Shown here piece after piece: positions 1 through 8,172 of a stretch of 64,000 bases of DNA. The stretch's first letter is position 1, and the number at the start of each line of letters is the position of its first letter. Source of the DNA: Maniola hyperantus (taxonomy: Eukaryota; Arthropoda; Insecta; Lepidoptera; Nymphalidae); contig NC_048560.1 of the NCBI RefSeq assembly GCF_902806685.2, positions 2,458,492-2,522,491 on the forward strand, read 5' to 3'. Under the pieces are notes generated by a model. The model searched no databases and was not told the DNA's origin. It worked only from the letters and a program-made list of their open reading frames with translations. A program made the translations under genes and the position numbers.

Positions 1-90
1 ATTAACACCATCTTCAATATCGACTGCATGAAATGTGGCGGCATTCTTGGCAGACCATCGAGGATCAAACAATCCAAATATAAATAGAAT
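1..90 (-). CDS. DNAH1: DNAH1-like coding exon 8 (cut by window edge)
   Basis: The first base completes Arg294; residues 295-323 continue to the window edge. Acceptor GTGTTACAG/A. Encodes FYLYLDCLILDGLPRMPPHF and continues MQSILKMVL, matching the LLYNLYVDCMPSDG segment after the VPRI block of DNAH1. Open to base 1 with no donor, so the exon continues outside. Confidence 0.85.
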   Translation of the reverse strand, partial: MLFIFGLFDPRWSAKNAATFHAVDIEDGVN

Positions 91-3000
91 CTGTAACACA
101 AAATTATTGGCATAGAATGATACGTATTGCAATAAGGTCTCCTTCTTCTTCTTTGTTAGCCCTTATCCTCCTCACGTGCATACCTAGGTACTTATGCCAT
201 TCTTCCCAGTGCTGGACAAGCCTCCTCCAAGTTTCAAAAATGCAGGGTGTAACCAGAATCCATAAAAAGGTGTTAATCTAGGGTATAATCTATCTCCATA
301 CCAAATTTCATGCAAATCCATTCAGCCGTTTTTGCGTGATTGAGTAACAAACATCAAAACATCCACACTTTCACATTTATAATATTAAGTAGTAGGATTG
401 ATTTTACCTGAAATTGTTTTCCACCTCGTTCCTCAAGTTGACTGCAAACTTGACTCGTTCAGCGAACGTTTCAGGATCATCGGCTTTGAATATCAACCGA
501 ATGCGGGGGACACTGGAATTTGTTTAGTTTTGTAGCTCCGAGTTAGTTAAGTACACCCTAAACCTATAACTGTTATTTGTCATCAGAGATGGTTACCGTT
601 AGTCAAAGGCAAATGCCCATTCCTGGCCAAGGTTTTTTTTATTCAGATACAAGTTAGCCTTATGATTTTTTTTTAAAAAGAATATTAGTCAAACACGATG
701 ATTAATATTCCCCTTTCCTCTTTAACTAAGCGTTTAGCTTGTGCTAGGAGTAGGTACGACAATTATATAGTGCAAAGGGTGGGATTTGAACCGGCGACCT
801 TTCGGTTTTCAGTCCACTCCTTTAACCGTTGAGCTATTGAGGCTTCGCACGAGTAGCTTATAATGTTATAAGCTACTCGTGCGAAGCCGGGGTGGGTCGC
901 TAGTGTGTTATAAGTTTAACGTGTGTATATTTATGTGTATTTATGTATCTATGTGTCTGTCTTTTTTATTAGCTATTATTCAGATACTAGTTAGCCCTTG
1001 ACTGCAATCTCACCTAGTGGTAAGTGATGATGCAGCCTAAGACGGAAGCAGGCTAACCTGGAAGGGGTATGGCAGTTTTTTATTAAACCCACGCCCCTTT
1101 GGTTTCTACACGGCATCGTACCTGAATGCTAAATCGCTTGGCGGCACGGCTTTGGCGGTAGGGTGGTAACTAGCCACGGCCGAAGCCTCCCATCAGGCCA
1201 AGTTAGAGGTGCTAGGCCGTGATCGTATCCCTGACATCCCGAATAGGAGACCTCATCTCTTCTTTATGTAAAAAGTGGATTTTCTTTATGTAAAAGACGG
1301 ATCTTACTTAAATCGGCGCTTCGATCCATCCAAGGCCATTATTTCCCATTTATCCGTTTTTTTGTCAAAATTGAAGGCCGCAACGTTAGTCCACTAGAAA
1401 GTTAAAGTTTTAAGTTCAAAATGTTGAAAGAAAAGCCAGTTAAGTGCGAGTTGAATCGCACACGAAGGGTTCCGTACAATCGTCACACACTTTTCTTTAT
1501 TATTTTTTGTTGTAGCGGCAATAGAAATCCACATTCTGTGAAAATTTCAACTCTCTGCCTATTATGGTTCACGTGATACAACCCGCTAACAGGCAGACGG
1601 ATGGACAGAAGGACGGACGGATGGACGGACGGACGGGTGGACAGCGGAGGCATTAGGGTCCCGTCGGAGATAGCTATTATGACGTAGACATCCGCTAAGA
1701 AGGGTTTCGAAAATTCAAACCCTGAGGGGGCAATATAGGGGTTTGAAATTTGTGTAGTCCACGCGGACGAAGTCGCGAGCATAAGCTAGTAACCTTATAA
1801 GAATTGTTGAGGTTTTGCAGCATCTCCGACTGATGTTTCGCTGCTTTTCCCTCTAGTTTCGGTATAAAAGCTAATCCTGGGCAAGGGTACTGCTCGCCTT
1901 CGATGACACCCAGGCTTAGCCATTCTTCTGGGATCCTGGCAAGGAAAAGAACAATTTTAAGTCTTTTTAAGGTTCCGTACCTCAAAAGGAAAAAGAAACC
2001 CTTCACACACAAAGGATCACTTTGATGTCTGTCTGTTTGTCCGTCTGTCTGTCCGTCGTGTCTGTCAAGAAAACATATAGGGAACCTACTTCCCGTTGAC
2101 CTAGAATCATGAAATTTGTAAAGCAGTAAGTAAAGAAAGTTGTGATAGCCTAGTGGTTAGGACGTCCGCCTTCTAATCGGAGGTCGGGGTTTCAATCCCG
2201 GGCACGCACCTCTAACTTTTCGGAGTTATGTGCGCTTTAATTAATCAAATATCACTTGCTTTAACGATTAAGGAAAACATCATTAAGGCAACCTGCATGC
2301 CTGAGAGTTTTCCATAATGTTCTCATAGGTGTGTGAAGTCTACCAATCCGCAAATGGCCAGCGTGGTAGACTATGGCCAAAACCCTTCTCACTCTGAGAG
2401 GAGTGCTCTGTAGTGAGCCGGTGATGGGTTGATCATGATGAAGTAAAGGAAACTTACTACTATTGGTGGCAAGCAAATACCTGCAGTCATAATCAGTATT
2501 ATCGAATAGCTCCAGATCCATCTTTGGGAAGATGCTGTAAAGGCTGTAGTACTCTTCATCAGTCAGAGGATACTCAGCTGGTGGTATCAACAGATATGGC
2601 TGTATGCCTCGCTCCCGTAACATCTTCTGCAAAAACAGAAACAGATCTAGAAATAGTCCGAAATTCCTCAGTGCTTGAAAACCAGTCTTCAACCAGTGCG
2701 TGCAGATCTATCAATGCACAGCTCAAACTACTGGACGGATCGGGCTTTATGCAGATAGCTGTTAAGACGTAGGCATCCGCTAAGAAAGGATTTTCGAAAA
2801 TTCAACGCCTGAGGGGACAGGTGGACGAAGTCGTGAGCATAAGCTAGTTAGATCTATAAAGTAGAAGGTCGTCTTAAAAAAGGATTTTCAGAAAATCCCG
2901 TATGAAAAACGTGATCCTAATCATAATATCCTAATCTAATATTATAAATATGAAAGTGTGGGTGTTTGGATGTTTGTTACTCAATCACGCAAAAACTACT

Positions 3001-5362
3001 GGACGGATTTGGCTGAAATTTGGAATGGAGATAGATTATACCTTGAATTAGCACATAGGCTACTTTTTATCCCGGAAAATCAAAGGATTTCCGCGTTATT
3101 TTGCAAAATGTAAATCTACGCGGATCAATACGGTATTTGACAACTAGTCAAATCAGTAACTTTTTATCAAACGTCAAAACGCGCGTTTAGTATGCGACAT
3201 TCTATGAAATACCGGTATGTGACGTAACAATCATTTGACGTGCTTTTCTAGTTTAATCGATAATTACAAATGGTTATTACACTTAAAACCAACAAAGGAC
3301 GTGGATTTTACGTATTTTGGAAGACCCTCTATTTAATAAACACTGAGAAATAATTTATTTTTGATGTAGTCAAATACCCAATTCGCGGGCATCAGCTGGT
3401 AGAAAATAAAATCTAGCGCGAGTGTATCGAAGTTGAACTAACCTTGATATTTGCAGCCAGAAATTTCCGTCGCAGCCTTTCTATTTTGACGAGTCGTGGT
3501 ATTTCTTTGGGCAAAACCACGCTCAGAAACTGGAGCTTCGGCACGAACGTTTCGAACGGGAATTGCTAAAAATATTTGAAAATAGAAGTTTTTTTTTTAA
3601 AGAATGTTAGCCAAGTTTATCATGCTGACTAATATTCACTTTCCCCGTCAATTAAGCATATTTATATACTAGTAGGGTGCGTGGGTGCGCGGACCACTAA
3701 AGTGGTCCGCGAGCATGCAGCGTTGGTTTTTTAAAATGTGGACTTTATTTGCCATACATTTTCTATGGAAAAATAAATTCCGCCATCTTGATTTTTTTTC
3801 TATTCATCGAGTAGACCTTTGGATCCTGATCATCTTTTGCGTAAAAGTGCTCTTCTATCTTTTATACTCTCCGAGATAGACACCGACGAAATTTGTATGG
3901 CAGCCATCTTTTTTTCGCCATTTCGAATTTTTTTTCAGCTCATTGGCAAATTGGATGACGTTTCGAATGACATTTGCTCGAGCACCTCCCACCTATCTTC
4001 AATACCTTAAGCGTGCTCTTCACCCGTCTCCGAAATCCTCAATCATCAGCTCTCTCCTTATTTCTCCTCCGAATGAATTTTTGTCTTCTATACGAAACCA
4101 TGTCAAAAAAAAATTTTTCATACAAAAATGTTCAGGAGAGGTGATCAATGAGTGAGTCAGTCAGTCAATCAGTGAATCAGCACGAACAGCTATATATACA
4201 TAGCTTGTGCTACGAGCAGGTACGATAATAGTGCGACGGGTGGGGTTTGAGCCCCTGACCTTTCGGATTTCAGTCCGCTCCTAGAGAGGGGGGGGGGGGG
4301 GGGGGGGGGGGAAATGAAATGATTAATTTGTTTTAAAAGGTCTTTTTAAAATTGTGCCAGGGACCCTGAAGTAAGTTTGCAAAACCTGTATCTCAGGGTC
4401 CCCGCTCTCCCTCTTTTAGTGATGCTAAAAACGAATTCGAGATCCCGCAGCAGGAAAGTATGACAACTTACGATACTGTCATCTTCACTATAAGTCGTCC
4501 ATCTTCCAGGTGGTAACAGGAGCTTAGGTTTCTGTGGCTTTGGCAGGGAGAGCAACATGGGTGCTAGTTTGTCAGTTTTGGCCTAAAATTATACAAGACC
4601 TTAAGGTTTAGTAGGTCTCAAGCAGTGGCGTGCAGGTCATATAGGCATAAATGCACTGCTTACCCCAGTTGTAATGGCTCAATGCATATTTTTCATTATG
4701 ACCTGCCAGTAAATAGGTTCCTACCTAACTAATGCTTACCCTGGCTTCAAACACTATGCACGCCACTGGTCTCAAGGTGCTATGGCGATCTTACACATTC
4801 GTAGCTTTAGTTTTAAGTATGTAATTAATTATCACCACTATCATCATCATCATCATGATTAACCCATCGCCGGCTCACTACAGAGCACGGGTCTCCTCTC
4901 AGAGTGAGAAGGGTTTCTGCCATAGTCTACCACGCTGGCCAAGTGCGGATTGGCAGACTTCACACACCTTTGAGTACACTACGGAGAGCTCTCAGGTATG
5001 CAGGTTTCCTCACGATGTTTTCCTTCACCGTTAAAGCAAGTGATAAACTCTGAAAAGTTAGAGGTGCGTGCCCGGGATCGAACCCCCGACCTCCGATTGG
5101 AAGGCGGACGTCCTAACCACGAGGCTACCACAGCATACAAACGACGTTACCATAAGTAAAGTTCACTAGCCTTCGTGAATTGCAAGAACTGTACCTGTAA
5201 TAGAAGTTTCATGCGTCTCTTAGCGAAGACCTGTTTGGGTCCCTCGTCCTTTGCCAAGTTAGAGACCAGCTCGGAGTAATATCCTCTCTTAGGAATGGCA
5301 TCACGATCGACGTTGTCGTATACGATATCGTGTCGTTTGATTTTCTTCTTTCTACTGTGCAT
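1..5362 (-). CDS. DNAH1: Axonemal dynein heavy chain 1-like, N-terminal part (8 exons; continues past base 1)
   Basis: Joined exons 5362-5195, 4582-4472, 3565-3443, 2626-2481, 1935-1794, 1393-1308, 512-408 and 90-1 give about 323 in-frame residues. All introns are GT-AG and phases match (0,0,0,2,0,2,2). The product follows the N-terminal tail of DNAH1, the heavy chain of a single-headed inner-arm dynein, in collinear order: a KRGYYSELVS block (human RGFYSD), FETFVPKLQ...EIPRLVKIER, LFDNTDYDCRIPEEWLSLG (human FDNEEFDCRTPREW), KWTNVAAFNFD, VPRIRLIFKADDPETFAERV (human VPRIQLLF) and LYLDCLILDG (human LYVDCM). The family is over 4,000 residues long, so motor and AAA domains must lie left of the window. 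The role would be sperm-flagellum or ciliary motility. The human comparison is from memory. Every intron holds transposon sequence. Paralogues DNAH3, 7 or 12 are less likely because the DCR-EW block suits DNAH1. Confidence 0.9.
272..397 (-). mobile_element. Hel-B-type Helitron fragment (5' part) in intron 7
   Basis: Read on the minus strand it starts TCCTACTACTTAATATTATA directly after an A, then the conserved body (GCAAAAACGGCTGAATGG) up to about 272; the 3' CTAG end is missing. Bases 236-256 separately resemble a MITE tip (CAGGGTGTAACCAGAA). Confidence 0.7.
408..512 (-). CDS. DNAH1: DNAH1-like coding exon 7
   Basis: The first base completes codon 259, then residues 260-293 plus two bases of Arg294. 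Acceptor AATTCCAG/T, donor TTTCAG/GTAAAA. Encodes VPRIRLIFKADDPETFAERV then KFAVNLRNEVENNF, a strong match to VPRIQLLFCAEDPCMFAQRV of DNAH1. A Helitron begins 10 nt inside the following intron. Confidence 0.92.
665..846 (-). mobile_element. SINE-3 (tRNA-derived) in intron 6
   Basis: Minus-strand reading shows an A box (TAGCTCAACGG), a B box (GGTTCAAATCC) and an A-rich 3' tail (T-run on plus at 665-672). Other copies lie at 26633, 29067 and, split, at 3598/4203. Confidence 0.8.
841..888. repeat. 48-bp near-perfect palindrome at the SINE-3 end
   Basis: Arms 841-863 and 866-888 are exact reverse complements (23 bp each) around a 2-base spacer. The left arm begins inside the tRNA-like 5' end of SINE-3, suggesting a snap-back duplication at a break rather than an independent element. 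Confidence 0.9.
976..1240 (-). mobile_element. SINE-2 fragment in intron 6
   Basis: Body of the SINE-2 family (ACAAGTTAGCCC-like start, GGTAGGGTGGTAACTAGCCA core) in minus orientation, without the tRNA-like head. Full copies with head occur in the 51-60 kb array. Confidence 0.8.
1308..1393 (-). CDS. DNAH1: DNAH1-like coding exon 6
   Basis: Residues 231-258 plus two bases of codon 259. Acceptor CTTTCTAG/TGG, donor TTTAA/GTAAGA, phase 2. Encodes WTNVAAFNFDKKTDKWEIMA and LDGSKRRF, matching KYKWCEVGVLDYDEEKKLYL of DNAH1. Direct joining to exon 7 makes codon 259 AAT (Asn). Vertebrate DNAH1 has extra residues here, so a further micro-exon between 1307 and 513 is possible but not seen. Confidence 0.82.
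1444..1668 (+). mobile_element. High-copy dispersed repeat (GTTCCGTAC type) with ACGG microsatellite
   Basis: Begins near AAGTGCGAGTTGAATCGCAC and GGGTTCCGTAC, contains an ACGG/ATGG run (about 1596-1642) and GGGTCCCGT. Related copies at 26472-26625 and, inverted, 38568-38855. Class unknown. Confidence 0.6.
1669..1789 (+). mobile_element. Hel-A Helitron, 3' part, abutting exon 5 donor
   Basis: 3' half of Hel-A with the terminal imperfect hairpin (CGCGGACGAAGTCGCG) and AAGCTAG end at 1789, followed by T. The 5' part is replaced by the repeat at 1444-1668. Lies in intron 5, four bases from the donor. Confidence 0.8.
1794..1935 (-). CDS. DNAH1: DNAH1-like coding exon 5
   Basis: The first base completes Arg183, then residues 184-230. 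Acceptor CCTTGCCAG/G, donor AAG/GTTACT, exit phase 0. Encodes IPEEWLSLGVIEGEQYPCPG then LAFIPKLEGKAAKHQSEM, matching TPREWINMGLEPGS...VPGKALLP. Only 4 intron bases separate this exon from an intronic Helitron (end at 1789), so the element supplies donor positions +5 and +6. Confidence 0.92.
1971..2110 (+). mobile_element. High-copy dispersed repeat fragment (CTCAAAAGGAAAAA type) in intron 4
   Basis: Carries GGTTCCGTACCTCAAAAGG, a TCTG/TCCG microsatellite and TTGACCTAGAATCATGAAAT. Same family as 7862, 14820, 44487 and 45555. Confidence 0.65.
2136..2440 (+). mobile_element. SINE-1 (tRNA-derived), full length, intron 4
   Basis: A box TAGCCTAGTGG and B box-like GGTTTCAATCCC in the head, SINE-1 body, and a GATGATG-type tail. 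Flanked by direct repeats AAGTAAAG (2128-2135 and 2441-2448), a clear target-site duplication. Lies 40 bp from exon 4. Confidence 0.9.
2481..2626 (-). CDS. DNAH1: DNAH1-like coding exon 4
   Basis: Residues 135-182 plus two bases of codon 183. Acceptor TTTTTGCAG/AAG, donor TGCAG/GTATTT, exit phase 2. Encodes KMLRERGIQPYLLIPP and ends MDLELFDNTDYDCR, matching LPLKVFDNEEFDCR of DNAH1. The arginine is split across intron 4. Confidence 0.92.
2706..2847 (+). mobile_element. Hel-A Helitron fragment in intron 3
   Basis: Starts at GATCTATCAATGCACAGC and ends GAGCATAAGCTAG. The 5' 40 bases and part of the terminal hairpin are lost. Confidence 0.7.
2929..3399 (+). mobile_element. Helitron (Hel-B relative), interrupted, intron 3
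   Basis: Begins A/TCCTAATCTAATATTATAA, has the TATCCCGGAAAATCAAAG core and ends GCATCAGCTGG (consistent with a CTRR terminus) at 3399. The 3' hairpin is split by an insertion at about 3124-3383. Confidence 0.7.
3124..3383. mobile_element. Probable MITE nested in a Helitron hairpin
   Basis: The ends share GGTATTTGAC (left, about 3131) and GTCAAATACCCAAT (right, to about 3383), resembling the ATTGGGTATTT ends of the element at 41402-41778. Target duplication not clear. Confidence 0.5.
3443..3565 (-). CDS. DNAH1: DNAH1-like coding exon 3
   Basis: Residues 94-134, phase 0 to 0, acceptor TTTTTAG/CAA, donor AAG/GTTAGT. Encodes FETFVPKLQFLSVVLPKEIP followed by RLVKIERLRRKF, which matches the YEPKVQVPFQVLP...PRKIEIERRKQQ region of DNAH1. 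Confidence 0.9.
3598..4287 (-). mobile_element. SINE-3 split by a Helitron, intron 2
   Basis: The 3' part of SINE-3 (3598-3657) and its tRNA-like head (4203-4287) are collinear but separated by about 545 bp of inserted Helitron. An uninterrupted copy at 26633-26808 shows the expected join. Confidence 0.75.
3669..4202 (-). mobile_element. Non-autonomous Helitron with perfect 3' hairpin
   Basis: On the minus strand the 3' end is CTAG (3672-3669), preceded by an 11-bp perfect stem (3688-3698 with 3701-3711, 2-base loop). The opposite end has a GACT/TGAC run (about 4151-4172). This family differs in sequence from Hel-A and Hel-B. Exact 5' end uncertain. Confidence 0.65.
4288..4311 (+). repeat. 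Uninterrupted 24-G tract in intron 2
   Basis: Twenty-four consecutive G on plus, so a C tract in the DNAH1-like pre-mRNA. Lies just beyond the SINE-3 head. Length may be inexact because homopolymers are prone to sequencing error. Confidence 0.9.
4472..4582 (-). CDS. DNAH1: DNAH1-like coding exon 2
   Basis: Residues 57-93, phase 0 to phase 0. Acceptor TTTTAG/GCC and a perfect donor ATC/GTAAGT. The product is proline- and lysine-rich (AKTDKLAPM, PKPQKPKLLLPPGRW), a poorly conserved linker as expected near the tail start. The exon begins 41 bp downstream, in gene direction, of a hAT MITE (4623-4768). Confidence 0.8.
4623..4768. mobile_element. hAT-type MITE, 146 bp, intron 1
   Basis: Terminal inverted repeats CAGTGGCGTGCA / TGCACGCCACTG, with an exact 8-bp duplication GTCTCAAG at 4615-4622 and 4769-4776. 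The 8-bp duplication and CAGTGGCG end are hallmarks of hAT elements. Siblings at 44143, 50229 and 50937. Confidence 0.93.
4838..5137 (-). mobile_element. SINE-1, intron 1
   Basis: Minus orientation: tRNA-like head near 5137-5060 with B box GGTTCGATCCC, tail ATCATCATC at 4838-4856. Internal deletion of about 25 bp compared with other copies. Confidence 0.85.
5195..5362 (-). CDS. DNAH1: DNAH1-like coding exon 1
   Basis: Residues 1-56, starting at the ATG at 5362-5360 and ending at a CAG/GTACAG donor, phase 0. A basic start (MHSRKKKIKR) is followed by PKRGYYSELVSNLA, which resembles the RGFYSD segment near the N-terminus of DNAH1. The upstream sequence is AT-rich with no in-frame continuation, so this is probably the true start; a non-coding upstream exon cannot be excluded. 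Confidence 0.85.
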
Positions 5363-5525
5363 TATTTATTTTATTTTAAAGAAAACTTTCCTTGTGAATA
5401 AATTAAATATTATTTTCAAGGAAATCGGAAAATATGTCACACGAAAATTGACATTGTCAATTTTTTTTATCGTTATTATGATAGCCAGTAGTGCCAATGT
5501 GCCAGTGGACCACAAAGTAAGGATA

Positions 5526-5666
5526 AGTCCCGCAAATTGCTATTGCGCTGGAACCATGTCTCATGAACACAAAAATGACGTCATTTTGACGTCAGCCGAA
5601 ATAAAAATATACCATCAGCTCGAAACTTCAGTCTAGTTGTCACGCGCATTAGCAATTTGCGGGACT
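5526..5666. mobile_element. TA-flanked MITE upstream of the dynein start codon
   Basis: Inverted ends AGTCCCGCAAATTGC, flanked by TA on both sides (5524-5525, 5667-5668), as for Tc1/mariner-like insertions. Lies 164 bp upstream of the ATG at 5362 and contains two TGACGTCA palindromes. Confidence 0.8.
5576..5594. promoter_or_regulatory. Paired CRE-type palindromes TGACGTCA within the MITE
   Basis: TGACGTCA occurs at 5576-5583 and again at 5587-5594. The sequence is the consensus site for CREB/ATF factors. Other MITE copies carry the same segment (for example about 22313-22326, first site degraded), so it belongs to the transposon; effect on the neighbouring gene is only inferred. Confidence 0.4.
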
Positions 5667-5744
5667 TATATAGTGAATTTTTAATCTGTGTGATTTAAAA
5701 ACTTTATGGCTGTTTAGTAAGAAAATTCTTTAAGAATTATCATG

Positions 5745-5880
5745 GACTAAGAGCCAGCGTGCGCCAGACCTTCGTTATTTTATAAAAGCTGAAAGTTTAT
5801 CTGCCTGTTGCCCTCAACACTGGGAAGAACGTTTGTTTGCATCATGGTGGCTTTACCTATAACAGGTAGGTAATAAAGGT
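5745..5880 (+). repeat. Dispersed repeat with TTATAAAAGCTGAAAGTTT
   Basis: About 135 bp shared with 13131-13270 (inverted), 21175-21245 and 41020-41155. No protein, tRNA boxes or terminal repeats seen; class unknown. Confidence 0.6.
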
Positions 5881-6231
5881 GTAAAAAATCTATTTTTGAA
5901 AACCTAAATCCTCGCGAATGAAGTCGCGGGCTTACCCAGCTTACCTATGTAAAACCCCTAAGCTAAGCTGCTATGCTATGAAAATCAAGCTATCGTATTT
6001 CTCTTACGAAATCGATATAGCTTTATATTTATGACTTTCCTATGAGGAGAACGCAGTCTATTTTCCAATTCAAAACTGGAATATTCCCTTATGCTGCAGC
6101 CCAAACTAGACCGCATGCAATTACTGGCAACACCGTAGGTTACAGCAAATCTTGTATATTCATAAACGTACAGTCAGCAAAAAAAATAACAATACCTGTT
6201 TTCGTATTGAAAATGAAATCTTCTATCTTCT

Positions 6232-6646
6232 TCTATATATATAAAAGGAAAGGTGACTGACTGACTGACTGACTGATCTATCAACGCACAGCTAAAACTA
6301 TACTGGATGGATCGGGCTGAAATTTGGCATGCAGATAGCTATTATGACGTAGGCATCCGCTAAATGTTTTTACAAAATTCAACCCCTAAAGGGGTAAAAT
6401 AGTGGTTTGAAATTCGTATGAAAGCTTGTCAGTTTTGAAGTAAGAATCGTGAAATTGTGTATTTACACTAATTGTCATAAACTTAGAAAACATGTATCAT
6501 GGTTTTGAAAAAATTAGCCCTTAAGTAGAAAAATAAGGGATTTGAAATTTGTATGAAAGTCTGTCGGTTTAAAAAAAATAAAAGGGGTAAAATAGGGGTT
6601 CGAAATTTGTGTAGTCCACGCGGACGAAGTCGCGGGCATAAGCTAG
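6232..6646 (+). mobile_element. Hel-A Helitron, long variant
   Basis: Starts TCTATATATATAAAAGGAAA, GACT repeat, and ends GGGCATAAGCTAG/T at 6646. About 180 bp longer than the common Hel-A because a GAAATTTGTATGAAAG-type segment is repeated inside. Confidence 0.8.
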
Positions 6647-7306
6647 TAAAAAGTTAAAAATTTTAGGCCACTAACAATTGCAAGCGGCTGTTTGAAGACA
6701 AAGATAACAAATAAAATAAGACTAAGAGATCTAATGAATTCATAGATGTCAAAAGTGTGTTGCTATTAAAAAAGAAACGGTTGAAAAATAATAATAGTCT
6801 CATTTCGTTCTTTACTAATTTATAGGTAGACCAGCGAAGTGATTAGCTAGCTAACTAAAAAGTGTTTAGCTCTGAATGATAGCTACGGAGCTCATTTATT
6901 TTATTTTTAATCCATTGAAGGTTTTCTACGAATAAATATTTTGATGTCACTCAGTGGAGCTGCAATGTAAAACCAACCAATGTCAAATGAGCACAATGGT
7001 TATAATTCAGTGTTAGACTGAGTAAGCGAATCAACCCTCAGGTCATTATGGGACCACTCATATAGTTCGTCTCTTTCTTTTAAGCGTATCTAATGATTTT
7101 TCTTAATAGCAAACTTATTAATCATAATCGTCATCCAGCGCAAGCTTGTCTTGTAATAAAAAAAAACTATAGAATCTTTTTTGTTGATGGTACTTATTAT
7201 GCTGGTTTCCCCCACAATACGCTTGCATGTGTGGCGTCCGCTGAAGATTCTAATCTGTGAAAACCACTAATTTGTACGCGACAGTCCGTTTACAAATACA
7301 ATAAAA
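6647..7306. other. No feature recognised
   Basis: AT-rich, stops in all frames, no splice-bounded coding segment or known repeat end that I can support. Confidence 0.5.
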
Positions 7307-7488
7307 CTAGATGATGCCCGCGACTTCGCCTGCGTGGATATATGCTTAAAAATCCTGCAGGAAACATGGATTTTTACGATATAAAAAGTAGCCTACCTAT
7401 GTAATCTCAGTCAAATCTCAGTCTTTCAAATTTCAGCCAAATCTGTCCAGTAGTTTGCGTGAAAGAGTAGCGCACACACACACACACA

Positions 7489-7543
<55 letters not shown>

Positions 7544-7576
7544 CATACACACGTTCTCGTTTATAATATTAATGTC
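7307..7576 (-). mobile_element. Hel-B-type Helitron with expanded CA repeat
   Basis: On plus it starts ACTAGATGATGCCCGCGACT (the 3' terminus of a minus-strand Helitron) and ends in TTTATAATATTA. The CACA stretch that is short in other copies is expanded at 7473-7543. Confidence 0.75.
7473..7543 (+). repeat. (CA)n microsatellite
   Basis: About 35 CA units with one CT interruption near 7490, inside a Helitron. Confidence 0.95.
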
Positions 7577-7861
7577 ATATGAACTATTGGCCACCTTTTG
7601 GCTAAAGCTTTCATTGCAAAGTTAGGAACAAAATGGCTAGTTTTAGAACAAATTATGTTTAACCTCAGTAATAAAATGGTCCAATTTATTCCACCTCGGG
7701 GAAACCGACCAAAAATGGTGGACCAAATTGCTTCCAAGTTTTCACACCTGCTTAATGTTAAGGCAGTCTAGGGGTTAGATCGAGTTCAGTTAGGTTTTAA
7801 AGTTCTTTAGAATGTTAGAAAAATTACTAGGAGTGCTTTAGATGGGAGAAATAAATCAAAA

Positions 7862-8172
7862 AAATTAAGCGTACAAATAAATGAAAATCTGTTTCAGATG
7901 TATACAGGTAAAGCCCTTTCATATGAAACCCCACTTAGTATAGTTATCTTACTTTGAAAATTGAAAATACTAATAATTATTTCACAAATTCACGGTTTTC
8001 GGATTTATTCCATTACTTAACTTACCTACCTACCAAATTTCATGATTCTAGGTCAGCGGGAAATACCCTATACCTAGGTTTTCTTGAAAGACGACGAATA
8101 GACAGACAGACAGACAATAAAGTGATCCTATAAGGGTTCCTTTTTAGGGTTCCGTACCTCAAAAAGAAAAAC
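7862..8172 (-). mobile_element. High-copy dispersed repeat (GAACCCT/GTTCCGTAC family)
   Basis: Contains AAATCTGTTT, CATATGAAACCCCACTTAGT, TTTCATGATTCTAGGTCA, a GACA run and GGGTTCCGTACCTCAAAAAG in the usual order for this family (compare 14820-15270 and 44487-44915). No coding capacity. Confidence 0.7.

Noticed and set aside
2141..2215. tRNA-like sequence with A and B boxes
   Set aside because: It is the head of SINE-1, followed by the SINE body and flanked by a target duplication; no mature tRNA end.
2524..2772. Plus-strand open frame across DNAH1 exon 4
   Set aside because: It is antisense to a well-supported exon and runs into SINE-like and Helitron sequence.
5295..5636. 113-codon plus-strand frame upstream of and over the dynein start
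   Set aside because: Antisense to exon 1 and extends through a MITE; no protein motif.
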